DNA from: Hormoscilla sp. GUM202
Lineage (GTDB): Bacteria; Cyanobacteriota; Cyanobacteriia; Cyanobacteriales; Desertifilaceae
Length of the DNA stretch: 64,000 bases
Assembly: GCA_005518205.2 (NCBI GenBank)
Contig: RFFC02000006.1
Coordinates: 62,001-126,000, forward strand
Direction of reading: 5' to 3'
In this document: one piece after another, positions 18,601 to 25,597 of the stretch
Numbering within the stretch: the stretch's first letter is position 1
How the letters are laid out: each line of letters opens with the position of its first letter
Program-made: the position numbers and the translations under genes
The notes under the pieces: generated by a model
What the model saw: the letters and a program-made list of their open reading frames with translations, nothing else
Database searches by the model: none
Told to the model about the DNA's origin: nothing

Positions 18601-19117
18601 ATTCGGTAAATTGTTCCGCTTGTTCTGCGGCCAACTTACTCGGGTTGTTCGCCTTCTGCCAAAACTCCTCCTCACTTTCTGCCAAACGATAGGTTTCCAG
18701 TTTAACCGGTTGCCCGTTGGCATCCTGCCCCACCAAGACAAAATCCCGGTAATTGGTAACTAATACTTGACGATATTTTTGCCAATACTTAGAAACCTGC
18801 TTGCTGTCAGCAACCAACCAGGCATTATCTCCGGTACCTTTTACTTCTATGACACCCCGTTCGGGATTTTCTGGTTCTGTGGGAGTTGACGACTTCCGTT
18901 TAAACTGACGGGCGCTAAACAACCCACCATCGGGCATCCCCGCCCCCTGATTTTTTAACTGCATGACACAGCGAACCTTGGGTTTGAGGGAGTCACCAAT
19001 TTCATTCATCAGTTTTTCTAAGGCCCCATAGTAAGAAGTCTCTTTAACTGCGGCCCCCGTGGCACGAATGTCCCTCAGATCGCTAATATAGCTTTCAACT
19101 GTTTTCAAAGGTTCCAT
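15668..19117 (-). CDS. Type ISP-like restriction-modification protein, copy B
   Basis: The 1149-residue twin of copy A has the same nuclease (GVIEVKGTGD), motif I (LDPCCGTGAYLVEVL) and a variant motif IV context NPPYNAFAGVSPKEEEG. All residues outside the patch look identical to copy A, including the C-terminal recognition region, so both should have the same target site unless the patch matters. It is preceded by three copies of a ~100-bp leader repeat and followed by the duplicated 3' spacer. Such identity over 3.2 kb implies very recent duplication or ongoing homogenisation. Confidence 0.85.
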   Translation of the reverse strand: MEPLKTVESYISDLRDIRATGAAVKETSYYGALEKLMNEIGDSLKPKVRCVMQLKNQGAGMPDGGLFSARQFKRKSSTPTEPENPERGVIEVKGTGDNAWLVADSKQVSKYWQKYRQVLVTNYRDFVLVGQDANGQPVKLETYRLAESEEEFWQKANNPSKLAAEQAEQFTEYLKRVMLQSAAIATPKDVAWFLASYAKDARSRIEKTELPVLKQIRQALEEALGVSFEGKKGDRFFKSALIQTLFYGIFSAWVLWHKQNKQGNFQWQMAAWDLHVPTIKALFEKVATPTNLGKLDLVEVLDWTGDALNRVDTEAFFSQFEEGQAVQYFYEPFLEAFDPKLRKDLGVWYTPPEVVEYMVERVDGVLREELEISDGLADPNVYILDPCCGTGAYLVEVLKRIDATLEEKGLGALVGSQLKEAAKNRVFGFEILTAPFVVAHLQLGLLLQNLGVPLLPSERVGVYLTNALTGWEPPTEEAKVRYKQLSLNFPELGEEKDAADEVKRGKPILVVLGNPPYNAFAGVSPKEEEGLVDIYKKGLIKDWGIKKFNLDDLYVRFFRLAEYCITDIEPKKGVVCYISNFSYLRDPSYVVMRQRFLREFDRLWFDCLNGDSRETGKLTPEGKPDPSVFSTEYNREGIRVGTAIALMVRNEQRQDKPMVRFRHFWGVNKREDLVQSLKADGFNDSYEQCNPTFNNRYSFRFSEVEEPYYEWPKLTEFCALAPSNGLMEKRGGALIDIDRDALEQRMRAYLDPELSWDNYAALNYGLVKDQARFDPKVARRKLLLAEQFDRLRLKRYALRPFDIRWCYYTGVRPVWNEPRPSLWKQCWPGNQFLLTRFNASKDNEGVPFYFTPCLSDDHLLTPDAVAVPLQLMNGARLRPKEQLSLLDLLPEKPEVDRPFANLSEAARNYLAGLGFPNPDEDRETSGLIWMHALAIGYSPAYLAENADGIRQDWPRIPLPDNRETLLASAQLGGQIAALLDTETPTPGITSGKIRPELRAVAVVVRVGGGNLNPDTEFAVTASWGYGGKNGITMPGKGKIAQRPYSPEERKAMGEATGQLGEDTRDVYLNDVAYWQNIPARVWDYTIGGYQVIKKWLSYREEDLLGRPLKVSEVQEVTNMARRIGAILLLEPELDANYEAVKRSPYQWRA
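17313..17579 (-). other. Divergent patch of copy B
   Basis: This 267-bp counterpart is one codon longer than the patch in copy A. It encodes residues from NPPYNAFAGVSPKEE to FLREFDRLWFD. Most changes are substitutions spread over the whole patch, many conservative (V/I, D/E, R/K), as expected for a segment under protein-level constraint that came from a diverged relative rather than from sequencing error. Confidence 0.85.
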
Positions 19118-19157
19118 AGTTTGTCCCTAGAAAATTAATACCAATTTCTTCTGGAGT

Positions 19158-19460
19158 TCTCTCGTTCCCTGGGAACGGTCTTCTGAGGCTCCTGCCCCAA
19201 TTTATTTAATCCGGGCTTCTTCAATTATCATATTTCTATATAATCAACATCCTTCTCTCGTTCCCAGGTTCTACCTAGGAACGGTCTTCTGAGGCTCCTG
19301 CCTCAATTTATTTAATCCGGGCTTCTTCAATTATATCATATATTTCTATATAATCAACATCCTTCTCTCGTTCCCAGGTATTACCTGGGAACGGTCTTCT
19401 GAGGCTCCTGCCTCAATTTATTTAATCCGGGCTTCTTCAATTATATCATATATTATCTAT
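19158..19460. repeat. Leader repeat, three tandem copies
   Basis: Units starting at 19158, 19253 and 19363 (95 to 110 bp) each begin TTCTCTCGTTCCC, include the hairpin-forming ACCTGGGAACGGTCTTCTGA and end in AT-rich TTCTATATAATCAACATCC. Copy A of the gene has only one full unit and a fragment (from 15361). The AT-rich parts could contain the promoter. The remainder to 19548 shows no gene. Confidence 0.85.
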
Positions 19461-19548
19461 ATTCAACCTTCTTGATATTTTGGTAGCTTCACAGAATCCC
19501 GTAGTCGAATCGCTGGTGAATATGGTCCCAGCAAAAGTGAAATGTAAT

Positions 19549-20178
19549 CTACCCTTCATCTTTCTTAACGATCGCCACCAAAATACCCATTAAATATTCC
19601 AAGTCATTGGGTACGCGATATAAGTTCAAATCTTGGGTGATTTGCTTGTTCTCCCGTGCCAAAAACCCAAACTGCCAAATATTGCCAATGGAAACCGCAC
19701 CATAGAGACGTTGACTTTCTGGTTGCTGACCTTGGGCGATCGCTTTATCGATCGCAATTAACTCAACCCCCAATTGAGTAAACCCCCGTTGTAAATTTTC
19801 ATCCTTCGCTTCTATCACCAATAAATGATTCTGAGATTGTAAATAGTAATCTAACGCACCTTTTAACTGGTCGTTTACTGCTAAAGGATAATTCACCTTG
19901 ACTTTCACACGAGTATAATGGATCAAATCCATTAAAACTGGTGCAATCAAAAACTCTCGGCGTGCTGCTTCGCTGTCTAATGTAACCAGCGGTAAACTTT
20001 CTTCGATCCGCTGACGTAAACTCTCTAATCTATCTAGCTGACCTTGAGATTGAGGAAGCGTTACCGCTTCTGATTGGAAACTATATCCAAAATATGCGAA
20101 AATATCTTCCCTGTAATAATTGAGCTTGCTGTAATCAGAAAATGTATAAGATTGGCCGAGTTCTATAGCTTTTGTCAC
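19549..20178 (-). CDS. PD-(D/E)xK nuclease-like protein
   Basis: The 209-residue protein has the core pattern of a restriction-type nuclease fold: REFLIAPVLMDLI (the acidic helix region), KGALDYYLQSQNHLLVIEAKDEN (Asp then E-x-K on the hairpin, about residues 107-130), and a following helix with Q (GFTQLGVELIAIDKA). Similar cyanobacterial proteins are annotated as hypothetical or as type I restriction R_N-like. It lies directly upstream of the two restriction-modification genes on the same strand, separated by the leader repeats, so it could be an accessory of that island. DNA cleavage is inferred only from the fold. Confidence 0.6.
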   Translation of the reverse strand: MTKAIELGQSYTFSDYSKLNYYREDIFAYFGYSFQSEAVTLPQSQGQLDRLESLRQRIEESLPLVTLDSEAARREFLIAPVLMDLIHYTRVKVKVNYPLAVNDQLKGALDYYLQSQNHLLVIEAKDENLQRGFTQLGVELIAIDKAIAQGQQPESQRLYGAVSIGNIWQFGFLARENKQITQDLNLYRVPNDLEYLMGILVAIVKKDEG

Positions 20179-20247
20179 GATCGCCTCCTGGTGATATTGG
20201 GAATTGTTGACAGAGGGGCGATGGGGCGATCGCCCCCCAGAGGATCG

Positions 20248-20640
20248 TTATTCCTTCAATTGTGCCAGCATTGCAGCTTCATCCCAGTAAGAGGATAGTT
20301 TTTGAATCTTACCTTCAGAATTCATTTCAAAAACAGTAATCCCCTCAGCGCTAGCAGCCCTGCCATTTTTAGCGCTCGCCCGCATCGTCCATTTAGCCGC
20401 CGCCCCATTGCCAGCGATAAAGATATTATCTGGCGATACTTCCAGCCGATCGTAAAATTTCGACAACAGCGCGAAGAACTTCTCTCCATCTGCATGGGCA
20501 TTCATCGGCGGTTTGTCAACCGGGTCACAAATTACAGCATCATCAGCAAAGCTTTCCATCCAGCCCGCTGCATTCATCGCTGCCATGTTATTATAATAGG
20601 CAACTACAACTTTTTCAATTGCTTCTTTCGACATCTGCAA
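20248..20640 (-). CDS. NTF2-like (SnoaL-type) small protein
   Basis: About 130 residues in a classic NTF2-like layout: an N-terminal helix (KEAIEKVVVAYYNNMAAMNAAGW), ESFADDAVICDPVDKPPMNA, then strands ending ITVFEMNSEGKIQKLSSYWDEAAML. The family includes small-molecule isomerases and binders, usually of unknown substrate. The start may be ATG 20640 or the second Met (MSKE, 20634), the latter giving a more typical N-terminus. It stands alone, followed upstream by a tandem repeat cluster. Confidence 0.75.
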   Translation of the reverse strand: MQMSKEAIEKVVVAYYNNMAAMNAAGWMESFADDAVICDPVDKPPMNAHADGEKFFALLSKFYDRLEVSPDNIFIAGNGAAAKWTMRASAKNGRAASAEGITVFEMNSEGKIQKLSSYWDEAAMLAQLKE

Positions 20641-20705
20641 TCATCCTTCTAACTTGAAAATACCGTTCGTAGTGAGGACTAAAGTCCTCTCCCGCGAGTT
20701 AGGGA

Positions 20706-20805
20706 GATAAGGACTAAAGTCCTTACTACGAACCTGGCGAGATAAGGACTAAAGTTCTTACTACGAACCTGGCGAGATAAGGACTAAAGTCCTTACTACG
20801 AACCT
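20706..20805. repeat. 35-bp tandem repeats built on GGACTAAAGTCC
   Basis: Units begin at 20706, 20741 and 20776 (GATAAGGACTAAAGTCCTTA plus CTACGAACC). Each centres on the palindrome GGACTAAAGTCC, and a looser copy lies at 20677-20690. The same family occurs at 40910-40980. It is a dispersed cyanobacterial repeat with no coding role seen. Confidence 0.9.
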
Positions 20806-20807
20806 TA

Positions 20808-22277
20808 CTACTTATCCGCTTGTAAACTCGCAAAAAGTTCCTGCCAATTTGCCGAGGCAGCGCCATCTGTCTCCTTCACCTCAAAGGTAACATTATATGT
20901 CTGGGGTTGGCCGATCGCCTGCAAGCAGAGTTCAGCGATATCTTCCCGACTGATTTGACCTTTAATATTATCCCCTTGGTCAAGCATCAGTGCTTTACCA
21001 CCCTCCTTTTCCGTCAGGGCACAAGGTCTGATAATCATATAGGGAACGCCACTAGCGCGAATAGCATCTTCTCCCCGGAGTTTCCAGGTAAGAATTCCTC
21101 CCAACTGATCGTTCATTCTCACAGCGGGTGGTTCTTCCTCTAGATTAATCCCAGGTCGGCCTGGACGAGTCACCCCGGCGGAACTAATCTGAATAAACTG
21201 TGGTTTAACAGCACCGCCATAGGCTTTAATCGATTCCACTTGCAAAGCAAAACCACCAGGAGTAAAATGGGGATTAAGTCCGCCATCGTACTCAAATTTA
21301 CTCAACATCAACTGGCAAGCGTAAATGCTGCTAAGCTCCAGTTTAGCATCGGGCACAGTTTTGGCGCGAAACACCGGAATAAATTCATCGAAGGGAATTC
21401 TCACAGTTATCCAGCGGTTAGGTTCCGTATCGAAAGAATAGCTAAAACCAATCCCATCCCATTTCCCCTCGCTGCGCAGAATAAATTTATAGCGCTTGCC
21501 ATCCCCCTTGACCCGCAACTCCACGCCAGTGTAACCTGTCAGGTTGAGGGGAATCTCGAAGTTTTTGGTTCTCACCGACGCAAAACCACCAGAATTAGCA
21601 GTTGAGACATTTCCCGCGAATGCAGCACCCTCTGATATAAGTCTAATTTCACTTGCACTCACTCCACCCATCACCACATCATCCACTGCACCCCAGGTTT
21701 CCTTCAAATCAGCAGATGGGTTAGTGAAGTCAAAGATGACTTTTTCGTCAGCTTTTGGCAGATATCTGCCCGCAACTTGCACCAAATTAGCAATTCCCTG
21801 ATAGTCCACAATTTCTGGACTATCAACAACTTCTGGCATATAGAACTTGATGCCTTGATAGTATTTTTCCCGAGTCGGGGTGTCACCTTCAACGGGTTGC
21901 ACCCTCACCCCAGTACAGCAGATAACTGCCCTGACGTCAAGCATCATTTCGGCAGTCAAGGTTTCTGGGATAGTGATATCTCCTTCAAAGAGTTCCACTT
22001 TATCCCCCAACATCTCCCTGGCCCTGCTAACATCTCTAACTAAGGCCCGCACTGGGTAATGGCGATCGACCAGACGCCGGACGACACGCTTACCGACCCC
22101 GCCAGTAGCACCAGCTACCAGAATTACACCCATTTTTTGCTCTCCAGATGATTTATATTGATTATCCCCTATCACAGCTTTAATTAAGCGCTGTATGCAG
22201 CCAAAGAAGGGAATTACATCGAAATATGCGAGAGTTTGTACGAACCTGCCAGCATCCCACGAAGCACGATTTTTCAC
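20808..22277 (-). CDS. SDR (NmrA-like) plus CIA30 domain protein
   Basis: This fusion joins an atypical NAD(P)-binding domain, with glycine motif VILVAGATGGVGKRVVRRL (about residues 50-68) and PVRALVRD, to a CIA30 galactose-binding-like domain (VIFDFTNPSADLKETWGAVDDVVMGGVSAS, about 180-350). The Rossmann fold then resumes (FIQISSAGVTRPGR, YMIIRPCALTEKEGG). Cyanobacterial homologues share the lead-in WDAGRFVQTLAYFDVIPF. I chose GTG 22277 because AAGGAG lies 7 bases upstream; a TTG at 22301 is only an upstream extension. The function is unknown; relatives are linked to complex assembly or quinone/NADPH chemistry. Confidence 0.8.
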   Translation of the reverse strand: MKNRASWDAGRFVQTLAYFDVIPFFGCIQRLIKAVIGDNQYKSSGEQKMGVILVAGATGGVGKRVVRRLVDRHYPVRALVRDVSRAREMLGDKVELFEGDITIPETLTAEMMLDVRAVICCTGVRVQPVEGDTPTREKYYQGIKFYMPEVVDSPEIVDYQGIANLVQVAGRYLPKADEKVIFDFTNPSADLKETWGAVDDVVMGGVSASEIRLISEGAAFAGNVSTANSGGFASVRTKNFEIPLNLTGYTGVELRVKGDGKRYKFILRSEGKWDGIGFSYSFDTEPNRWITVRIPFDEFIPVFRAKTVPDAKLELSSIYACQLMLSKFEYDGGLNPHFTPGGFALQVESIKAYGGAVKPQFIQISSAGVTRPGRPGINLEEEPPAVRMNDQLGGILTWKLRGEDAIRASGVPYMIIRPCALTEKEGGKALMLDQGDNIKGQISREDIAELCLQAIGQPQTYNVTFEVKETDGAASANWQELFASLQADK

Positions 22278-22305
22278 ATTTTTTCTCCTTATGCTTTTCA
22301 ATTTA

Positions 22306-22734
22306 TTATAGCCTATTGTTTAATTTTATGATGGATGCCAGCCAGCGATAACCCGTGACAGCAATGCTATTGTTAAGTTGTAATGCTGCAACTGTCGCTC
22401 TACCGCAGGCTGTTAGCCCGATTATTTCCGTGCCATCCTCACTCCAGGTAAAATGGCGAAACCACTGCTGACTGCGAGGATTAAATAGCGGCACCAGTCG
22501 ATTACTTACTCGATCGCGTCCGTGGGTTTGAGTTCCTTTGTAGCTATTGCAAAGACGACAGGCAAGCCATAGGTTGTCCTCCGAGTCTGTGCCACCCCGT
22601 GCTATGGGAATAATATGCTCAATCTCTAACCTTCCCATAACATACTTTTGTTGACTGCGGCAATAACCACAGCGATCGCCAGCTTGTGTTCTAATAAGTG
22701 CCCTAATTTATTGAGAAATTCTGCTATTACTCAT
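22306..22734 (-). pseudogene. HNH endonuclease with early stop codon
   Basis: From ATG 22734 the frame reads MSNSRISQ, then TAA (22708-22710), then continues in frame IRALIRTQAGDRCGYCRSQQ, MGRLEIEHIIPIARGGTDSE, NLWLACRLCNSYKGTQTHGR to the stop at 22306. The HNH core (EIEHIIP, N, CRLCN) and both CxxC zinc pairs are intact, so only the ninth codon (probably once CAA) is damaged. Restart at the internal ATG 22638 would lose the first CxxC. Homologues are usually encoded just after an RHH-type gene, exactly as here. Confidence 0.8.
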
Positions 22735-22736
22735 GA

Positions 22737-23106
22737 TTATAATGGCTGCATTAGACCACGTTTTACTGCTTCCTTCAAGGCTTGGGCTTTGCGCAGCAAA
22801 CCCTCTTTATATTTCCATTAATGCTGATAACTCCGAGCGCTCTTCAATGCCGAGTGTTTCTGCCTGTTGCTTGTATAGTAACAAGCTGAGGCGATCGTCT
22901 TGAGCTGGCGGCATTTGCAGCTGTGTCAAAGCCATTACTTCTGAATCTGATGCTGATTCTACAGGTTCAATCACTTCTGCTTGCGAGAGTGAACGCTCTA
23001 TTGTCTCTGCTAGCAGATCGGCAACATCACGATTTCTCTGTTGTGCCAGACGCATTGCTATCGAGTAAACTTTTTCTGGCAGCGTAACGGTGACTTGGGT
23101 ACTCAT
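22737..23106 (-). pseudogene. RHH antitoxin-like protein, frameshifted near the end
   Basis: The frame from ATG 23106 encodes MSTQVTVTLPEKVYSIAMRL, then LLAETIERSLSQAEV and a linker ending ELSALMEI with a premature TAA at about 22807. One base off, the expected tail continues as KEGLLRKAQALKEAVKRGLM with its stop at 22737, three bases before the HNH start. A single-base deletion in the ATATAAAG stretch explains this. The N-terminal strand-helix-helix suits a ribbon-helix-helix DNA binder. The shortened 99-residue product may still fold. Confidence 0.75.
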
Positions 23107-23183
23107 GAGGTAACCTCGACTATGTGGAAGCTGATTTTATTATAGCATAGTTATAGTTGTTTTAAATAAGAATGAAAACAGCA

Positions 23184-23657
23184 CTAAATAGCACAATAAT
23201 CCCGGATAACTTCATCCAAAGATGTGCCTACAGGTGCATACATTCTGGCTCTCTTTAAGGCACTAAAATCATGCTCAATATCATTGAGGTCGGGAGAGTA
23301 TTTTGGCAAAAATAATACTTTATGACCTGCTGACTCTACTAAATCTCTAATCACGTTCTTTCTATGAATAGGTGCATTGTCCATGATTAATATTGAAATA
23401 ATTTTTAATTCGGGTAATAAATATTTTACTAACCAACCTTCAAATCCATCAGCATTTAGACTACCTCTAAATAACATTGGCGCAATTAAATCTTTTTCTT
23501 TTTTTCTTCGTCCTGCTACTAAATTTTCTCTGGTTCCCCGTTTCCCTTGTTTTTCTCCATACACTTTTTTACCTTTTTTCGACCATCCATAAATACAAGA
23601 CTGAATATCCTCAAACCCTGACTCATCAATGAATACAAGACTTTCACTTCCATACAT
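23184..23657 (-). CDS. IS630 transposase, DDE catalytic frame
   Basis: 157 residues carry the full DDE triad: first Asp in LVFIDESGFEDI, second in ISILIMDNAPIHRK, Glu in YSPDLNDIEHDFSALK. No internal stops are present, so the catalytic part may still be functional if joined to the upstream frame. Confidence 0.85.
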   Translation of the reverse strand: MYGSESLVFIDESGFEDIQSCIYGWSKKGKKVYGEKQGKRGTRENLVAGRRKKEKDLIAPMLFRGSLNADGFEGWLVKYLLPELKIISILIMDNAPIHRKNVIRDLVESAGHKVLFLPKYSPDLNDIEHDFSALKRARMYAPVGTSLDEVIRDYCAI

Positions 23658-24036
23658 TTTGATAAGGCAAAATTCTATAATACTTTATTCTTTCTTCTCT
23701 GTTTCTTTCTCGATACCGGAGTTCTTTTTTTTTTCGGGTAATTTGTATTTTGTTGAGTGCATACCAGATAGCAGTCGGGTGGACTCCAAATTTTTTAGCT
23801 CTCTCTATCAATTTGGCATCAGGATTTTCTTGGACATCTTTTTCTAATGCTTTCCAATCCAGTTTTCTCTGACGTCGTTCCACCTTGGTTGGCTCTAGGT
23901 TTTGACGATTTAACCATCTGTATATAGTGGCTCGTCCTATTCCAAAAATTTTCGCTGCCTTCGTAATGGAGCCACCATTCTCTAGATAAGTTATAACTTT
24001 TTGCCTTAAGTCTAGACTGTACGACATTGTTATCAA
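23644..24036 (-). CDS. IS630 transposase, N-terminal frame
   Basis: 130 residues with a paired helix-turn-helix: SLDLRQKVITYLENGGSITK, AKIFGIGRATIYRWLNR, then a second winged helix KLIERAKKFGVHPTAIWYAL. This is the DNA-binding half that recognises the terminal repeats. It overlaps the catalytic frame by 14 bases, and the second frame lies +1, so full-length transposase needs a +1 (or -2) slip or restart at the ATG 23657. Many IS630 elements use such split frames. Confidence 0.85.
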   Translation of the reverse strand: MITMSYSLDLRQKVITYLENGGSITKAAKIFGIGRATIYRWLNRQNLEPTKVERRQRKLDWKALEKDVQENPDAKLIERAKKFGVHPTAIWYALNKIQITRKKKELRYRERNREERIKYYRILPYQNVWK

Positions 24037-24133
24037 TCCTTAAAAATATCCTCTTTTTATTTTAGCTTACTTCTGTCTCGTTTTTAATTAAAATAACAAT
24101 AACATACATATCGCTACAATATCCGATCGCCCG

Positions 24134-24451
24134 TTATCCCGTCTTCAGAGGAATTTCCACAATAAACTCCGTACCCTTTCCCAGAGTTGAAACACACTTC
24201 ATCTGACCCCCATGTTTTTCCACTACAATCTGATAACTAATCGCCAAAGCAATGCCAGTCCCCGTAACTACCGGTTTAGTAGTAAAAAACGGGTCAAACA
24301 GCTTCGACTGCACCGCTTCGGGAATACCAGGGCCATTATCTGCCACCCCGATAATCACATTAGACATTTCCGATTCTGCCTTTGACAGTTCCGTGCGAAT
24401 AGTAATCTGACTCCTACAACTGCTGGAGAGCCCAGCAATAATGATTTCCAC
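24134..24451 (-). pseudogene. Histidine kinase ATPase-domain fragment
   Basis: Only the tail of a sensor kinase remains: the G1 box [10 protein letters not shown] box [10 protein letters not shown]2 box [11 protein letters not shown] and the terminal GKGTEFIVEIP. The start ATG 24451 precedes a poor N box, and the sensing and dimerisation domains are missing, so this is a 5'-truncated relic adjoining the IS630 element. A 105-residue product could be made but would lack the phospho-acceptor His. Confidence 0.8.
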
Positions 24452-24613
24452 AATATTTTCGACATGCGATCTTTCTCCTCACACCTGAAACATCTACAGA
24501 AAGATTCCTAACTTCTTCTGCAAATCTTACCGTCTTTGCAAACAGCAACTTCCACCCATAGCTGCAGTGAGGGGGTGGTAGCAAGTTCGTTTTCGTCTAG
24601 TTGTTTGCAGTTT

Positions 24614-24895
24614 TTACTCGATCTGGGAAATCACTTTTGCCAGATCGAAATCCTTTTGAGTTAAACCACCCGCATCATGGGTTGTCAAGTTAATTGTGAC
24701 TTTATTGTAGGAAATTGAGATATCTGGGTGATGGTTCGCCACTTCCGCTGGTTCTACCAGTTTATTCACAAAGGCGATCGCCTCGACAAAATTCTCGAGC
24801 TTCTTTGTCCGACGCAGTGATGTACCTATCTTATCCCAGTCAGTCAGGGAAGATATTTTTTCTTTTATAGATGCCTCGCTTAACAGCTCGCTCAT
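24614..24895 (-). CDS. Pterin-4a-carbinolamine dehydratase
   Basis: The 93-residue protein matches the PCD/DCoH family: the region FVEAIAFVNKLVEPAEVANHHPDISISYNKVTINLTTHDAGG contains the two catalytic histidines (NHHPD) and the third His in LTTHDAGGLT. It dehydrates 4a-hydroxytetrahydropterin, recycling pterin cofactors; in cyanobacteria the physiological pterin partner is unclear. The start at ATG 24895 fits the family length. It is monocistronic, with about 700 bases of non-coding DNA upstream. Confidence 0.9.
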   Translation of the reverse strand: MSELLSEASIKEKISSLTDWDKIGTSLRRTKKLENFVEAIAFVNKLVEPAEVANHHPDISISYNKVTINLTTHDAGGLTQKDFDLAKVISQIE

Positions 24896-25187
24896 GTCAA
24901 TTACTCCTACTTCTTGCCAACTCTTATATTATCTATTTAAAATACTATCCGCTCTCACACTAAGTTGAAATAGCCAGAGCTATAACACTTATCGGAGTGA
25001 GAGCGGTGTAGCGGATCGACAAGGTTAGCACCTGACTGCCGGTCCAAACTCCCCGCCAGTCTTGTCACGGCCAGAGTCGAAGCTCCAACCAGGGATGACA
25101 AACTGGCTGTTAGAGAACAGCCCCGGCACGCAGCCTGCATTTACCAACCTGATGACCCATGCATTTACTACTATCAATCATGGGCAT

Positions 25188-25360
25188 CACCTGCTGCGTC
25201 TAACCCTCACAAATCCAACAAGTAGATCCGTGCAAGTATAACATCAACATCTTTCGATGCTGAAGGCCGGAGCCTGCTCGTGGCGTAACACGCTACGCTA
25301 CGAGCGCGTATAGTTAGCAGTCAGGGCTAGCCATCCACTGCTTTTTCTATTTTAGCTGAT
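25188..25360 (-). other. Relic copy of the psbD leader
   Basis: Bases from 25192 (TGCTGCGTCTAACCCTCAC) match the psbD upstream region from 26691 (TGCTGCGTTTAACTCTCAC) over roughly 80 bases, including GTGCAAGTATAACAT, ATCTTTCGA and GAAGGCCG. More distal motifs also match (TTAGCAGYCAGGGCTAGCC). No psbA or psbD coding sequence follows it downstream. The rest of 24896-25510 shows no gene, only a hairpin-rich stretch. Confidence 0.75.
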
Positions 25361-25510
25361 AGCGCTGCTTTGTAGTAAGCAAAAGTACGCAATTAGTAGT
25401 GCGCGAGCGTATCCTGTTTATGAGCTTTGCGTTACGTTTTGCGCCACTAGCTTGCTGCTCCAACAGCTTTACTTACTATAACACGGTTTGCAGAAATAGG
25501 ACTGTAAAGC

Positions 25511-25542
25511 CGAAAAAAAATACCCCTGCCCAGGGGCAGGGG
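25511..25542 (-). terminator. Intrinsic terminator of psbD
   Basis: On the minus strand a GC-rich hairpin (CCCCTGCC/GGCAGGGG arms, 25523-25542) is followed by TATTTTTTTT, about 55 bases after the psbD stop. This is a textbook rho-independent terminator and shows that psbD here is not followed by psbC. Confidence 0.9.
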
Positions 25543-25597
25543 TGAAATTTACCCTAAGTCCAAAGACTTATCTTGGGTAGAAACTACCGCGAAAGCT

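Larger units (their letters stand above)
11732..19460. repeat. Tandem duplication of an approximately 3.79-kb restriction-modification unit
   Basis: Homology between the copies starts at 11732 and 15520 (GCGGTTTCCTGTCAATACAG) and continues through the downstream spacer, the whole gene and the upstream leader, with an offset of 3793 to 3796 bases. The spacers 11617-11874 and 15322-15667 hold no genes, only the duplicated 3' flank (including ATTGGGGTAGGGTTAACGAA) and short repeats. The two units are near-identical except for the patch listed separately and repeat-number changes upstream. Confidence 0.95.
23152..24101 (-). mobile_element. IS630-family insertion sequence, about 950 bp
   Basis: The element is bounded by imperfect ~30-bp terminal inverted repeats: the left end reads TATAGTTGTTTTAAATAAG and the right end, complemented, reads TATTGTTATTTTAATTAAA. 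Both termini begin TA, consistent with IS630 insertion at TA dinucleotides. It contains a two-frame transposase on the minus strand and lies just upstream of the RHH gene. Confidence 0.85.
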
